Shown in pieces: positions 35,707 to 43,819 of a DNA stretch of 64,000 bases. The DNA is from Pseudoruminococcus_B sp937901805 (GTDB taxonomy: Bacteria > Bacillota > Clostridia > Oscillospirales > Ruminococcaceae), in the NCBI GenBank assembly GCA_963560245.1, contig CAUWNS010000008.1, positions 1-64,000 of the forward strand. The letters run 5' to 3'. Below the pieces are notes generated by a model that searched no databases, was not told the DNA's origin, and saw only the letters and a list, made by a program, of their open reading frames with translations. A program made the position numbers and the translations under genes. Numbering within the stretch: the first letter of the stretch is position 1; each line of letters opens with the position of its first letter.

Positions 35707-36472
35707 TTTCTCCTCAAAAAAACAATACGCCTTTGTCATCCAGCAACTGACAGGGCGTGAAATCAAGCGCAAATATGCACGTTCCTACCTGGGGATCCTG
35801 TGGAGCGTGCTCAATCCCCTGCTCTCCATGGCAGTGCTGTCCCTGATTTTTTCCCAACTGTTCCGGCGCTCAATTGAAAACTACCCTATCTACTACCTGA
35901 CAGGATACATCCTGTGGCAGATGTTTACCGGGGCAACCACCGCCGCCATTTCCACACTTGTAGACAATAAGCCTCTTCTGCTGAAAGTAAAATTCCCGAT
36001 GGAGCTGTTTGTCCTGGTGAGAGTTTATACCGCGTTTATCAATTTCCTGTATTCTGCGGCGGCCTATGCCGTCATGCTCCTGGTTTTCCGGGTTACTCCT
36101 AAATGGACGATGCTGTTTTCCCCTGTGATCATCCTGCTGCTGTTCCTGTTTTCCCTGGGGCTTTCCCTGTTGCTGTCCGCGGCCTATGTGTATTTTGGGG
36201 ATGTGCGGCATCTCTATTCCGTGTTTCTCACGCTGTGGATGTACTGTTCCGCCATCTTTTATCCGGCGGAACAGCTGCAAGGGGTTATCCGGGCCGTGAT
36301 CCTCTGCAATCCGCTGTACGCCTATATCCATTCCCTGCGCAGCGTGGTCATGGAAGGAGCGCTTCCCGGCGGGTGGGAGCTTGTCCAAATGTTCCTTTGG
36401 GGGATTGGAATGGCGGCGGCAGGGATGCTGGTTTTTCGGCGCAGCAAAAATAAACTGATTCAGAAACTATGA
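35699..36472 (+). CDS. ABC-2 type glycan exporter permease (TagG/Wzm-like)
   Basis: 257 residues with six predicted membrane segments. The N-terminal motif EIKRKYARSYLGILWSVLNPLL is characteristic of TagG/Wzm/RfbD permeases. It forms an exporter with the following ATPase. Overlaps the upstream gene by eight bases. Confidence 0.93.
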   Translation: MPDFSSKKQYAFVIQQLTGREIKRKYARSYLGILWSVLNPLLSMAVLSLIFSQLFRRSIENYPIYYLTGYILWQMFTGATTAAISTLVDNKPLLLKVKFPMELFVLVRVYTAFINFLYSAAAYAVMLLVFRVTPKWTMLFSPVIILLLFLFSLGLSLLLSAAYVYFGDVRHLYSVFLTLWMYCSAIFYPAEQLQGVIRAVILCNPLYAYIHSLRSVVMEGALPGGWELVQMFLWGIGMAAAGMLVFRRSKNKLIQKL

Positions 36473-36489
36473 CCGGGGGAGGCGGGTTC

Positions 36490-37272
36490 ATGCAGAAAGA
36501 TACCGGGTATCCAACGGGTTTTGTGATCGAAAACGGCCCGGAAATTCTTGTCAAAAACGTCACGATGCAGTTTCGCCGCGCAAAAGACGAGGCGTCGAGC
36601 ATCAAGGAATGGGTGGTGCGCGCTGTCCGACGGCAGCACCAATACGAGATGTTTACCGCGCTTGACAACATCAGTTTCAGCGTGGAAAAAGGAGAAGTCG
36701 TGGGAATTTTGGGAACCAACGGTTCCGGTAAAAGCACTCTGCTCAAAATCATCTCCGGGGCGCTTCTCCCCACCAGCGGAAGGGTTTGGGTAGACCGGAG
36801 GAAAGTCCAGCTGCTCACCCTGGGCACCGGATTCGATCCCGAACTGACCGGCCGGGAAAACGTCTACCTCAACGGGGCCATCATCGGGTATTCCAAACAA
36901 TTCCTGAAACAGAATTTTGACAGGATTGTGCGCTTTGCAGAGCTGGATGGTTTTATGGATGAAAAAGTGCGCAACTATTCCTCCGGTATGGTTTCCCGGC
37001 TGGGATTTGCCATTGCCACAGTATCGGACGCTCCGGAAATCCTGATTTTGGACGAAGTACTTAGTGTAGGCGATCTGTTTTTCCGCAAAAAAAGCGAACA
37101 GCGGATTCGGGAAATGATTCATGGCGGTTCCACGGTCTTGATGGTTTCCCATTCTCCTTCGGTCATTGAAAACAACTGCACAAGGGCCGTCTGGATCGAA
37201 AAGGGCCGCCTGGCAGCGGACGGCGCGCCAAAGGAGATCTGCCGTGCCTATGAAGCGAGGGGTCGGACATGA
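36490..37272 (+). CDS. Glycan exporter ATP-binding protein (TagH/Wzt-like)
   Basis: About 260 residues. The SSIKEWVVRAVRR N-terminus, Walker A GTNGSGKS, the LGTGFDPELTGRENVYLNG segment, the YSSGM signature and Walker B ILILDEVLSVGD are hallmarks of polysaccharide/teichoic acid exporters. No C-terminal carbohydrate-binding domain, so export does not depend on chain-end recognition of the Wzt type. ATG at 36490 has GGGGGAGG upstream; an ATG at 36469 overlapping the permease stop (ATGA) is the alternative. Confidence 0.92.
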   Translation: MQKDTGYPTGFVIENGPEILVKNVTMQFRRAKDEASSIKEWVVRAVRRQHQYEMFTALDNISFSVEKGEVVGILGTNGSGKSTLLKIISGALLPTSGRVWVDRRKVQLLTLGTGFDPELTGRENVYLNGAIIGYSKQFLKQNFDRIVRFAELDGFMDEKVRNYSSGMVSRLGFAIATVSDAPEILILDEVLSVGDLFFRKKSEQRIREMIHGGSTVLMVSHSPSVIENNCTRAVWIEKGRLAADGAPKEICRAYEARGRT

Positions 37273-39278
37273 GGGATCGCATCTACCGGGCGCTTGTCAG
37301 CCGGATTCCGGGAATCCGCTCGCGCTATCTCCGGCTGAGGGAACGCGGAGCGGGACGCCCTGCCGCGCTGTTTTACCTGTTTTGGCTGCACATCCGTTAC
37401 TACCTGCTGTTCGACCGGTCGCTCCGGGAGCCTGGAAGCGGCTCCCCCTATGAGTACCGGCGGCTCGAATATAAAGAAAGCGAATCCTCCCGTTCGGGCA
37501 GGCAGAGCCCGCGCGAATATGCACGGGATCTGATGGGGTATGATCTGATTTCCTTTGATATTTTTGACACCCTGATCCTGCGCCCGTTTTCCGATCCCAC
37601 CGATCTGTTTTTTCTGGTAGGCAGGGAGCTGCACTACCCGGATTTCCGCAGGCTGCGGATTCTGGCGGAGCAGAAAGCACGCAAGCGGCTGGTTCAGGAG
37701 GGAAAATCTCCCGAAGCGTCGCTGGAAGACATCTGGCGTGAGATGGAAACGGTGACCGGCATCCCTGCCCGGGATGGGATGCTTGCGGAGAAAAAATGGG
37801 AGGAGGCCTGCTGTGAAGCAAACCCTTTTTTTCAACAGGTGTTCCGTTTGCTCAAACGGCAGGGAAAACGGGTAATTGCCGTTTCCGATATGTACCTCCC
37901 GGAAAGCTTTCTGCGCAGGCTGCTCAGCCGGTGCGGGTACGAGGGATTTGAGCAGATCTATGTCTCCTGCGAAACAGGAAAGTCCAAACACGACGGTTCC
38001 CTCTACCGGGCAATCCGGGAAGCATACGGCGCGGGCTGCTCCATCCTGCACATTGGGGACAATCCCTATTCCGATCAAAAACAGGCGCTGGCAAACGGGT
38101 TTTCCACCCAGTTATACCAAAACTGCCAGACCGCCGGGAATCCTTACCGGGCGCAGGATCTCTCCAGCATCGCGGGAAGCCTGTACCGGGGAATCGTCAA
38201 TACGCATCTGCACTGCGGGATTTCCCGCTTTTCCAGGGAATATGAATACGGTTTTGTCTATGGCGGGCTGTTTGTCACCGGTTTTTGCCAGTTCCTGCAC
38301 GATTATGTACAGCACGCCCGGATTGACAAGCTGCTATTCCTCTCCCGGGATGGCGACGTGCTGCTCAAGGCCTACCGGAAACGATATCCGGATGCGTCAG
38401 AACAGGCGGTATACGCACACTGGTCGCGCCTGGCCGCAGTGAAGCTGACCGCAGGATTTTATAAAAGCGAATACTTTACCCGTTTTCTCACCCACAAGGA
38501 AAACCAGGGATATTCCATCCGCCAAATCCTGCGTTCCATGGAACTGAAAGGCATGGAGGATAGGCTTTGCCGTACCGTGGGGCTCAATCCTGGCGATCTC
38601 CTGACGCATAAAAATGCAGGAAGTATCCAAGACTATCTGGAGAAGCACTGGAGCCAGGTGCTTGCGCAGTACGAACCGCAGCGAAACGCTAGCGGCCAAT
38701 ACTACCGGGCGCTTTTGAAGGGGTGCCGGCGGGCAGCGGCAGTGGATATCGGCTGGGCGGGAAGCGGGGCAATGATGCTTTCACTCGCGGCAAAGCGGCT
38801 GTGGGACATTCCCTGTAAAATCACCGGCGTGCTGGCGGGCACCAATTCCGCGTTCAGCCCCCACCCGGATGTCCCGGAACCGTTTTTTATCAGCGGGGAG
38901 ATGGTAAGTTACCTGTTTTCCGCAGGAGAAAACCGCGATCTGTGGAAATTCCACGATCCGGGAAAAGGCCATAATCTCCTCTGGGAGCTGCTGCTCGGAT
39001 CTCCGCAGGGCGGCCTGAAGGGATTTTCCACTGCCGCGGACGGCAGCTGTGTTTTGCAGTTCCAGAGGGCGCCGGAAAACGGGGATAAAATCCGGGAAAT
39101 ACACCGGGGAATCCTGGATTTTGCGGAAAAATGGAATGACCTTGAGCAGCGGTTTGGGATGGAAATCCCGATCAGCGGGCGTGACGCCTACGCGCCGATG
39201 CTGCTGGCGCTCAGCCGGAAGAACAAAAAATTCCTGCATGGACTGGAGGGACTAATGGATGAAGCTGTTATTGGGTAA
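37269..39278 (+). CDS. Two-domain protein: HAD hydrolase fused to FLSRDG domain
   Basis: 669 residues. N-terminal half (about 85-310) is a HAD-superfamily unit: motif I DLISFDIFDTLIL, motif II VIAVSDMYLP, Lys in GKSKHDGSLY and motif IV HIGDNPYSDQ. The C-terminal half (about 320-650) has KLLFLSRDGDVLLK and AAAVDIGWAGSGAMML, the pair also seen in the 34318-35706 protein. No signal peptide. Probably a sugar-phosphate phosphatase or nucleotidase coupled to a second, unknown sugar-handling domain. Confidence 0.75.
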   Translation: MRDRIYRALVSRIPGIRSRYLRLRERGAGRPAALFYLFWLHIRYYLLFDRSLREPGSGSPYEYRRLEYKESESSRSGRQSPREYARDLMGYDLISFDIFDTLILRPFSDPTDLFFLVGRELHYPDFRRLRILAEQKARKRLVQEGKSPEASLEDIWREMETVTGIPARDGMLAEKKWEEACCEANPFFQQVFRLLKRQGKRVIAVSDMYLPESFLRRLLSRCGYEGFEQIYVSCETGKSKHDGSLYRAIREAYGAGCSILHIGDNPYSDQKQALANGFSTQLYQNCQTAGNPYRAQDLSSIAGSLYRGIVNTHLHCGISRFSREYEYGFVYGGLFVTGFCQFLHDYVQHARIDKLLFLSRDGDVLLKAYRKRYPDASEQAVYAHWSRLAAVKLTAGFYKSEYFTRFLTHKENQGYSIRQILRSMELKGMEDRLCRTVGLNPGDLLTHKNAGSIQDYLEKHWSQVLAQYEPQRNASGQYYRALLKGCRRAAAVDIGWAGSGAMMLSLAAKRLWDIPCKITGVLAGTNSAFSPHPDVPEPFFISGEMVSYLFSAGENRDLWKFHDPGKGHNLLWELLLGSPQGGLKGFSTAADGSCVLQFQRAPENGDKIREIHRGILDFAEKWNDLEQRFGMEIPISGRDAYAPMLLALSRKNKKFLHGLEGLMDEAVIG

Positions 39279-40242
39279 CCGGGAACGCCCGGAGCTGGTG
39301 CTGTACCATGCGGTCAGCTCTTACCAGCTTTTGGAGGTAATTCTCCACCGTGCTCTTTACCACAGCCGCGATCGTGCCGTCCTCTTTGTCCCGGATTTTA
39401 TTACCGAAAAATATCCCCGGATCCACCGGCTGATCCCCCTGCATTTTTTTGACAAGGTCTGCCTGTTCCCCTATCTGCAGATCCCGCACGGCAGTGAGCG
39501 GCAGGTTCTTGCGGACACAGCGCAGGGGTTCCACCAAATCTGCCCCTACGATATCACCGAATTTTCCAAGATCTATGTGGCGGGCGCCCATTTTTATTTT
39601 TCCCTGTACCTGATTTCAAACAAGATCCCCTTCGTCTTTTTTGAGGACGCCGCCGGGATGCTCAGCCGCTGGGAAGATCTGCCCCGCGCATTGGGCGGCC
39701 GCTATCCACTGCATGCGGCCCTGGCGGAAAAGTATGGGCTGTTTGACGGCTCCAATCCCTGCATCACATCGGTCATCTGCTTAAAAAGGGCGCAGAGCAG
39801 GGACGTATCCGGGGAAAAATACCGGGATTTCAGCGTGGAAGACGCCCTGCAAGCGCTCCCGGCGCGCCGGCGCGGGAAGCTGATCCGCTTTTTTGTGCGG
39901 AAAAAAATTCATACAAAGGCGCAGACCATCCTGCTGACCCAGCAGTTTGCAAATCTCGGCCTGATGAGCGAAGCACAGCAGGAGCACCTATACCGAGGCC
40001 TTTCGGAAACCCTGCTGCGCCAAGTACGCCTGGCTGTGAAAAAGCACCCGGACGACACCCTGGATTACCGGAAAATCTTTCCGGATGCGGAGATCCTGCC
40101 GGGAGTATTTCCCTGCGAACTGCTCCCCTATGTCTTTGACCGAAAGCCGGATAGGATTTTCACCTTTGACTCCACCGGCTGTGAAAACCTGAAACACCAT
40201 TTTGCCATAACAACAATCAGGAGGGACTGTTATGCCGAATAA
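39259..40242 (+). CDS. GT52/polysialyltransferase-like protein (first of two)
   Basis: 327 residues, overlapping the previous gene by 20 bases, with GGAGGG eight bases before the ATG. YHAVSSYQLLEVI at the start and VKKHPDDTLDYRKIFP (about residues 255-270) resemble the N-terminal strand and the HP motif of GT52 and bacterial polysialyltransferases. FTFDSTGCENL near the end fits the S-T/N-S CMP-binding region. Similarity is by motif only. If correct, the donor would be a CMP-ulosonic acid, consistent with the KdsB-like gene downstream. Confidence 0.55.
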   Translation: MKLLLGNRERPELVLYHAVSSYQLLEVILHRALYHSRDRAVLFVPDFITEKYPRIHRLIPLHFFDKVCLFPYLQIPHGSERQVLADTAQGFHQICPYDITEFSKIYVAGAHFYFSLYLISNKIPFVFFEDAAGMLSRWEDLPRALGGRYPLHAALAEKYGLFDGSNPCITSVICLKRAQSRDVSGEKYRDFSVEDALQALPARRRGKLIRFFVRKKIHTKAQTILLTQQFANLGLMSEAQQEHLYRGLSETLLRQVRLAVKKHPDDTLDYRKIFPDAEILPGVFPCELLPYVFDRKPDRIFTFDSTGCENLKHHFAITTIRRDCYAE

Positions 40243-41323
40243 TCCTGTGCTGATCCTAGCAAACTCCGTCTACCAGCTCCTGACGGCGGTACACATGAAA
40301 ACCTCCCTGTTGTGTGAAAAGACGGCGGATCTGCTTGTCACCGATATAACCCCGAGTCTGCAGGACTGCCTGCCGCGGCTCAAAGAGGCCGGGATCTTCC
40401 GGCGGGTGCTCTATGGGAAAACCAGGGAATTAGGACAAACTTACGGAGCCGCCAAAGAGGATAAACTTGCCGAGGCCTTTGCAGAGATCCCCCGGATCTT
40501 CCGTTGGGCGCTGGACGAAGAACTTGACAGCTATGCAGAGGTCTACTTTTCCAATTTTGATATCTTTCTGAGAATGCTGGCCAGCACATCCGGCAGGGAA
40601 TGCCTGTTTTTCTGCTATGAGGACGGGTTTTCCTCCTATGTAATCGACTTTTTAAGGGAAGGGCGCGCCCCGGTGAACCGGCATCCGCAGGGGAACTGCA
40701 TCCGGGAAAAGCTGCGGGGCTTCCTTCTGTATGAACCGGGGCTTGCCATGCGCGGGGATTCTTTTCCAAACCATGCCCTGCCGAAAATCAACCCACAGGA
40801 TCAAAATCTGAAAGAACTGCTCAACTTTATTTTCTGTTACCACAGTACCAGGGAACCCGCAGACTTTTTGTTCTTAGAACAGTCCTTTCGCGCGGAGAAA
40901 ATCCCCTGCAACGACATCCAGCTCATGCAGGAATGTCAGCAGGCAGTGGGAGCAAGCCGCTTCCTTGTAAAACCGCATCCCAGAAACGAAACCAACGTCC
41001 CTTTCGAGATGGGGCTGTCAAGGAAATACCAGAATGACGCCCCTTGGGAGCTGTTTTTGCTCAACGAGGGGGCGCAGGGCAAAAAAATCATCACCGTATG
41101 CTCCAACGCCGCAATCACCGGGAGAATCCTGTTTGGAATGGATATCCCGACCGTAATGTTGTACCGGCTGTTTGAAGGGAAAGTGCTGTGGAAAGAAAAC
41201 GATATTCTGAAAAAATACCTGAGAAAATTTCACCGCCAGTTTGCCGGACAATCCTATTATGTACCCGAAACCATCTATGAACTGCGGGCAATTTTGAAAT
41301 ACCTGGGAGGCAGTTATGAATAA
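40232..41323 (+). CDS. GT52/polysialyltransferase-like protein (second of two)
   Basis: 363 residues. Begins PVLILANSVYQLLTAVHM, the typical opening of this group, and has FLVKPHPRNETN (HP motif, about 249-260) and VCSNAAITGRILFGMD (the serine-rich motif near the C-terminus). It overlaps the preceding gene and has AGGAGGG upstream. The pair could form the two chain-building enzymes for a CMP-activated sugar; the family call is moderate. Confidence 0.6.
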   Translation: MPNNPVLILANSVYQLLTAVHMKTSLLCEKTADLLVTDITPSLQDCLPRLKEAGIFRRVLYGKTRELGQTYGAAKEDKLAEAFAEIPRIFRWALDEELDSYAEVYFSNFDIFLRMLASTSGRECLFFCYEDGFSSYVIDFLREGRAPVNRHPQGNCIREKLRGFLLYEPGLAMRGDSFPNHALPKINPQDQNLKELLNFIFCYHSTREPADFLFLEQSFRAEKIPCNDIQLMQECQQAVGASRFLVKPHPRNETNVPFEMGLSRKYQNDAPWELFLLNEGAQGKKIITVCSNAAITGRILFGMDIPTVMLYRLFEGKVLWKENDILKKYLRKFHRQFAGQSYYVPETIYELRAILKYLGGSYE

Positions 41324-43079
41324 CCCGATTAAAGTTTCCATCATCATCCCGGTGTACCAGGTGGAAAACTATCTGGAACGGGCGGTGGATTCCGTTTTGG
41401 CGCAGACGCTTGAGGAAAAGGAGATTATCCTGGTCGATGATGGGAGCGAGGACAATTCCCCCTATCTCTGCGACCGGTATGCGGAGCAGTACCCGGAACT
41501 CATCCGTGTAATCCACAAACAAAACGAAGGGCTTGGAATGGCGCGCAATACCGGGGTGGAAGCCGCCCGCGGGGAATACATCGCCTTTTTGGATTCCGAC
41601 GATACGGTTGAACCTGAGATGTACGAAACGCTTTATCACAAGGCCGAAGAAGGGCAATATGATCTGGTCATGTGCGACGTCAGGATTATCTACGTGGAAG
41701 AACAGCGCAGTACGGTTGTCTCCACCTACCCGCAGGAGCCGATCGATCTCTCGGATTATCTTGTCCACGGAAACAATATCACATACAGCGTCAACAAGCT
41801 GTATAAAAAACAGATTTGGGAACAAAACCATTATAAAAAAATGCTGTTTGAAGATATTTCCCTGATTCCCGCCCTGGTGACCCGGTACCCCAACATCGGG
41901 TATGTCAAACAGGCGTTTTATAACTACTACCGCAGGGCAAATACCATCTCCACTTCCCTGGTCGGGGACATGGCCGACATTGTAAAGGCATACCGGGATT
42001 TCCTGACCACAAGCGCTCCGGCATACCATCAGGAAGTTGTCTACTGCGCCGCCAAGCAGATTTACTGGAATATGACCCAGTCCCGCACCCTGTTCCAGGC
42101 GGATTTTATTGAACTGCTCAGGGAATTCCAAAAGGACTTTTTGCTCAACCCCTATTTAAAAGAAGACAAGAAAACCGGGCAGATCCTGGACTTTCTCAAA
42201 AAGGAGGTCATCCCGGACAAGATCCTCTGTGTCCACTTTCACAGGGATATCCCACGGCAGTACCTGGAACAGCTTCACAGGGATTTTCCCAATGCCGCGC
42301 TGATTACAGCCGGAGAAACGGATTTCCCAGAGGAAGACCTGCCCTCAAATGTCGCTGCGGCGCTGCATGCCGGGAAAATTTCCTATGCAGAGGAGTACTG
42401 CGCGCTCAGGCTGCTGTATATGCACGGGGGGATCGTACTGTTTCCCGATATGCTGGCAAACCTCAACCTCAATCGGCTGCGCCTGAACCGGATTTTCTTT
42501 GGGTTTGAAGACGAAGAACAGCTTTCCTCCGGATGTTTCGGCGCCCTCAAAGGGCATTACTTTATAAAAGCCCTGCTGGACAGCTACGAGGAGGACAATA
42601 TTTTCAATAAGGCCTTCTTCCCGCTCAAAGATCGCATCCGGGATCTCCTGGTGCTCCATTTCCATCTCAAGGCAAACGGGAGAAACCAGCTGCTGGAAGG
42701 GGAGGTACAGATCTATCTGCCGAGTATCCTCTCCTACGATATGCACAATGGGGAAAACTGCTGCAAATGGGCGGGGATCCCGGTGCCGGATGGGTTCGAA
42801 GCGGTCAGCGCAAAGGTTCTGGAACTGTGGTCGAACCGGCTGATGGAAAACTGGAACCTGTACAAGCGTCAATTACAGGCAAACCGCTCCAGTGGAGCGC
42901 CGAAGCCGGCACCCCCGCCGAATGGCGGAGACGCCGGAATGCGGGGACTGTTTGAAAGGGAACTGGAGGAACGGATTTCCGAGGTCATCCGGAATTATGA
43001 AAATTCCACCAGCTGGAAACTGACCAAGCCCGTCCGCGCACTGGGCAGGCTGTTGAAACACAGAGGAGGCAAGGTATGA
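41316..43079 (+). CDS. GT2 glycosyltransferase fused to a GT32-like domain with altered DxD
   Basis: 587 residues. N-terminal GT2 domain (about 1-230): VSIIIPVYQVENYLERAVDS, VDDGSEDNS, FLDSDDTVEP as the DxD, and FEDISLIPAL. C-terminal part (about 300-440): KILCVHFHRDIPRQYLE, YAEEYCALRLLYMHGGIVLFPDM, FGFEDEEQLSSGCFGALKGHYFI, matching the DXD sugar-binding fold of GT32. There the usual LDTDV is LFPDM, so the metal-binding aspartate pair is lost. A coiled-coil-like tail ends the protein. The second domain may bind but not transfer sugar. Confidence 0.78.
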   Translation: MNNPIKVSIIIPVYQVENYLERAVDSVLAQTLEEKEIILVDDGSEDNSPYLCDRYAEQYPELIRVIHKQNEGLGMARNTGVEAARGEYIAFLDSDDTVEPEMYETLYHKAEEGQYDLVMCDVRIIYVEEQRSTVVSTYPQEPIDLSDYLVHGNNITYSVNKLYKKQIWEQNHYKKMLFEDISLIPALVTRYPNIGYVKQAFYNYYRRANTISTSLVGDMADIVKAYRDFLTTSAPAYHQEVVYCAAKQIYWNMTQSRTLFQADFIELLREFQKDFLLNPYLKEDKKTGQILDFLKKEVIPDKILCVHFHRDIPRQYLEQLHRDFPNAALITAGETDFPEEDLPSNVAAALHAGKISYAEEYCALRLLYMHGGIVLFPDMLANLNLNRLRLNRIFFGFEDEEQLSSGCFGALKGHYFIKALLDSYEEDNIFNKAFFPLKDRIRDLLVLHFHLKANGRNQLLEGEVQIYLPSILSYDMHNGENCCKWAGIPVPDGFEAVSAKVLELWSNRLMENWNLYKRQLQANRSSGAPKPAPPPNGGDAGMRGLFERELEERISEVIRNYENSTSWKLTKPVRALGRLLKHRGGKV

Positions 43080-43819
43080 AAACAGTGGCGATTATCCCGG
43101 CAAGATACCATTCCAGCCGGCTGAAGGGGAAACCCCTGGCAGATATCTGCGGAAAGCCAATGATCTGGTGGGTATACAGCCGGGTAAGGCAGTCCAAAAA
43201 AATTGACGCGGTCTATGTGGCAACCGACAGCGAGGAAATCAAAACCACATGCGAACAGCATGAAATCCCCTGCATCCTGACTTCCCCGGATCATGCCACA
43301 AGTACGCAACGCCTGTATGAAGCGGCGCAGTCCATCCCAGCCGACGTCTACCTCTGTATCAACGGGGACGAGCCGCTCATTGAATCCGCTCTGGTGGAAC
43401 AGGTGATCCCGGAACAATCCGAGGGATTTTTTGCCGCAAACCTGATGACAAAAATCGAAACCCCGGCAGAGGCGGTGGATGAATCCAATATCAAAGTGGT
43501 GGCAGATGTAAACGGAAACGCATTGTTTTTCTCCAGAAGCCCGATCCCCCATCCCAAAGCGAGCTTGCAGTTTGACTACTACAAGCATCTCGGCGTGCTC
43601 GCCTATTCCCTGGAAGCCCTGCGCTTCTTTTCACAGACGCCCAAAGGACCTGTGGAAAAAGTGGAGGATATCAATGAACTGCGGTTTCTGGAACACGGCA
43701 GGCCCATCCGGATGATCGCGGTAAACGCGCACACCTTGTCCGTGGACACGCAGAAGGATTTGGAATACGTGCGGGACGTCATTGCAAGAAAACTGGAAAG
43801 GGGAGAATTGACGCAATGA
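43076..43819 (+). CDS. KdsB-like CMP-ulosonic acid synthetase
   Basis: 247 residues, nucleotidyltransferase fold. IIPARYHSSRLKGKPLADICGKPMI is the CTP-binding signature of KdsB; VYVATDSEEI, INGDEPLIES (metal site) and YYKHLGVLAYSLEAL are also KdsB-like. KdsB makes CMP-Kdo in Gram-negative bacteria; here no other Kdo gene (kdsA, kdsC, kdsD) is present in the window. The substrate is therefore Kdo or another ulosonic acid. AGGAGGC precedes the ATG, which overlaps the previous gene by four bases. Confidence 0.87.
   Translation: MKTVAIIPARYHSSRLKGKPLADICGKPMIWWVYSRVRQSKKIDAVYVATDSEEIKTTCEQHEIPCILTSPDHATSTQRLYEAAQSIPADVYLCINGDEPLIESALVEQVIPEQSEGFFAANLMTKIETPAEAVDESNIKVVADVNGNALFFSRSPIPHPKASLQFDYYKHLGVLAYSLEALRFFSQTPKGPVEKVEDINELRFLEHGRPIRMIAVNAHTLSVDTQKDLEYVRDVIARKLERGELTQ

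Noticed and set aside
41115..42131. 338-codon minus-strand frame over the glycosyltransferases
   Set aside because: Antisense to GT genes with clear motifs; no ribosome site.
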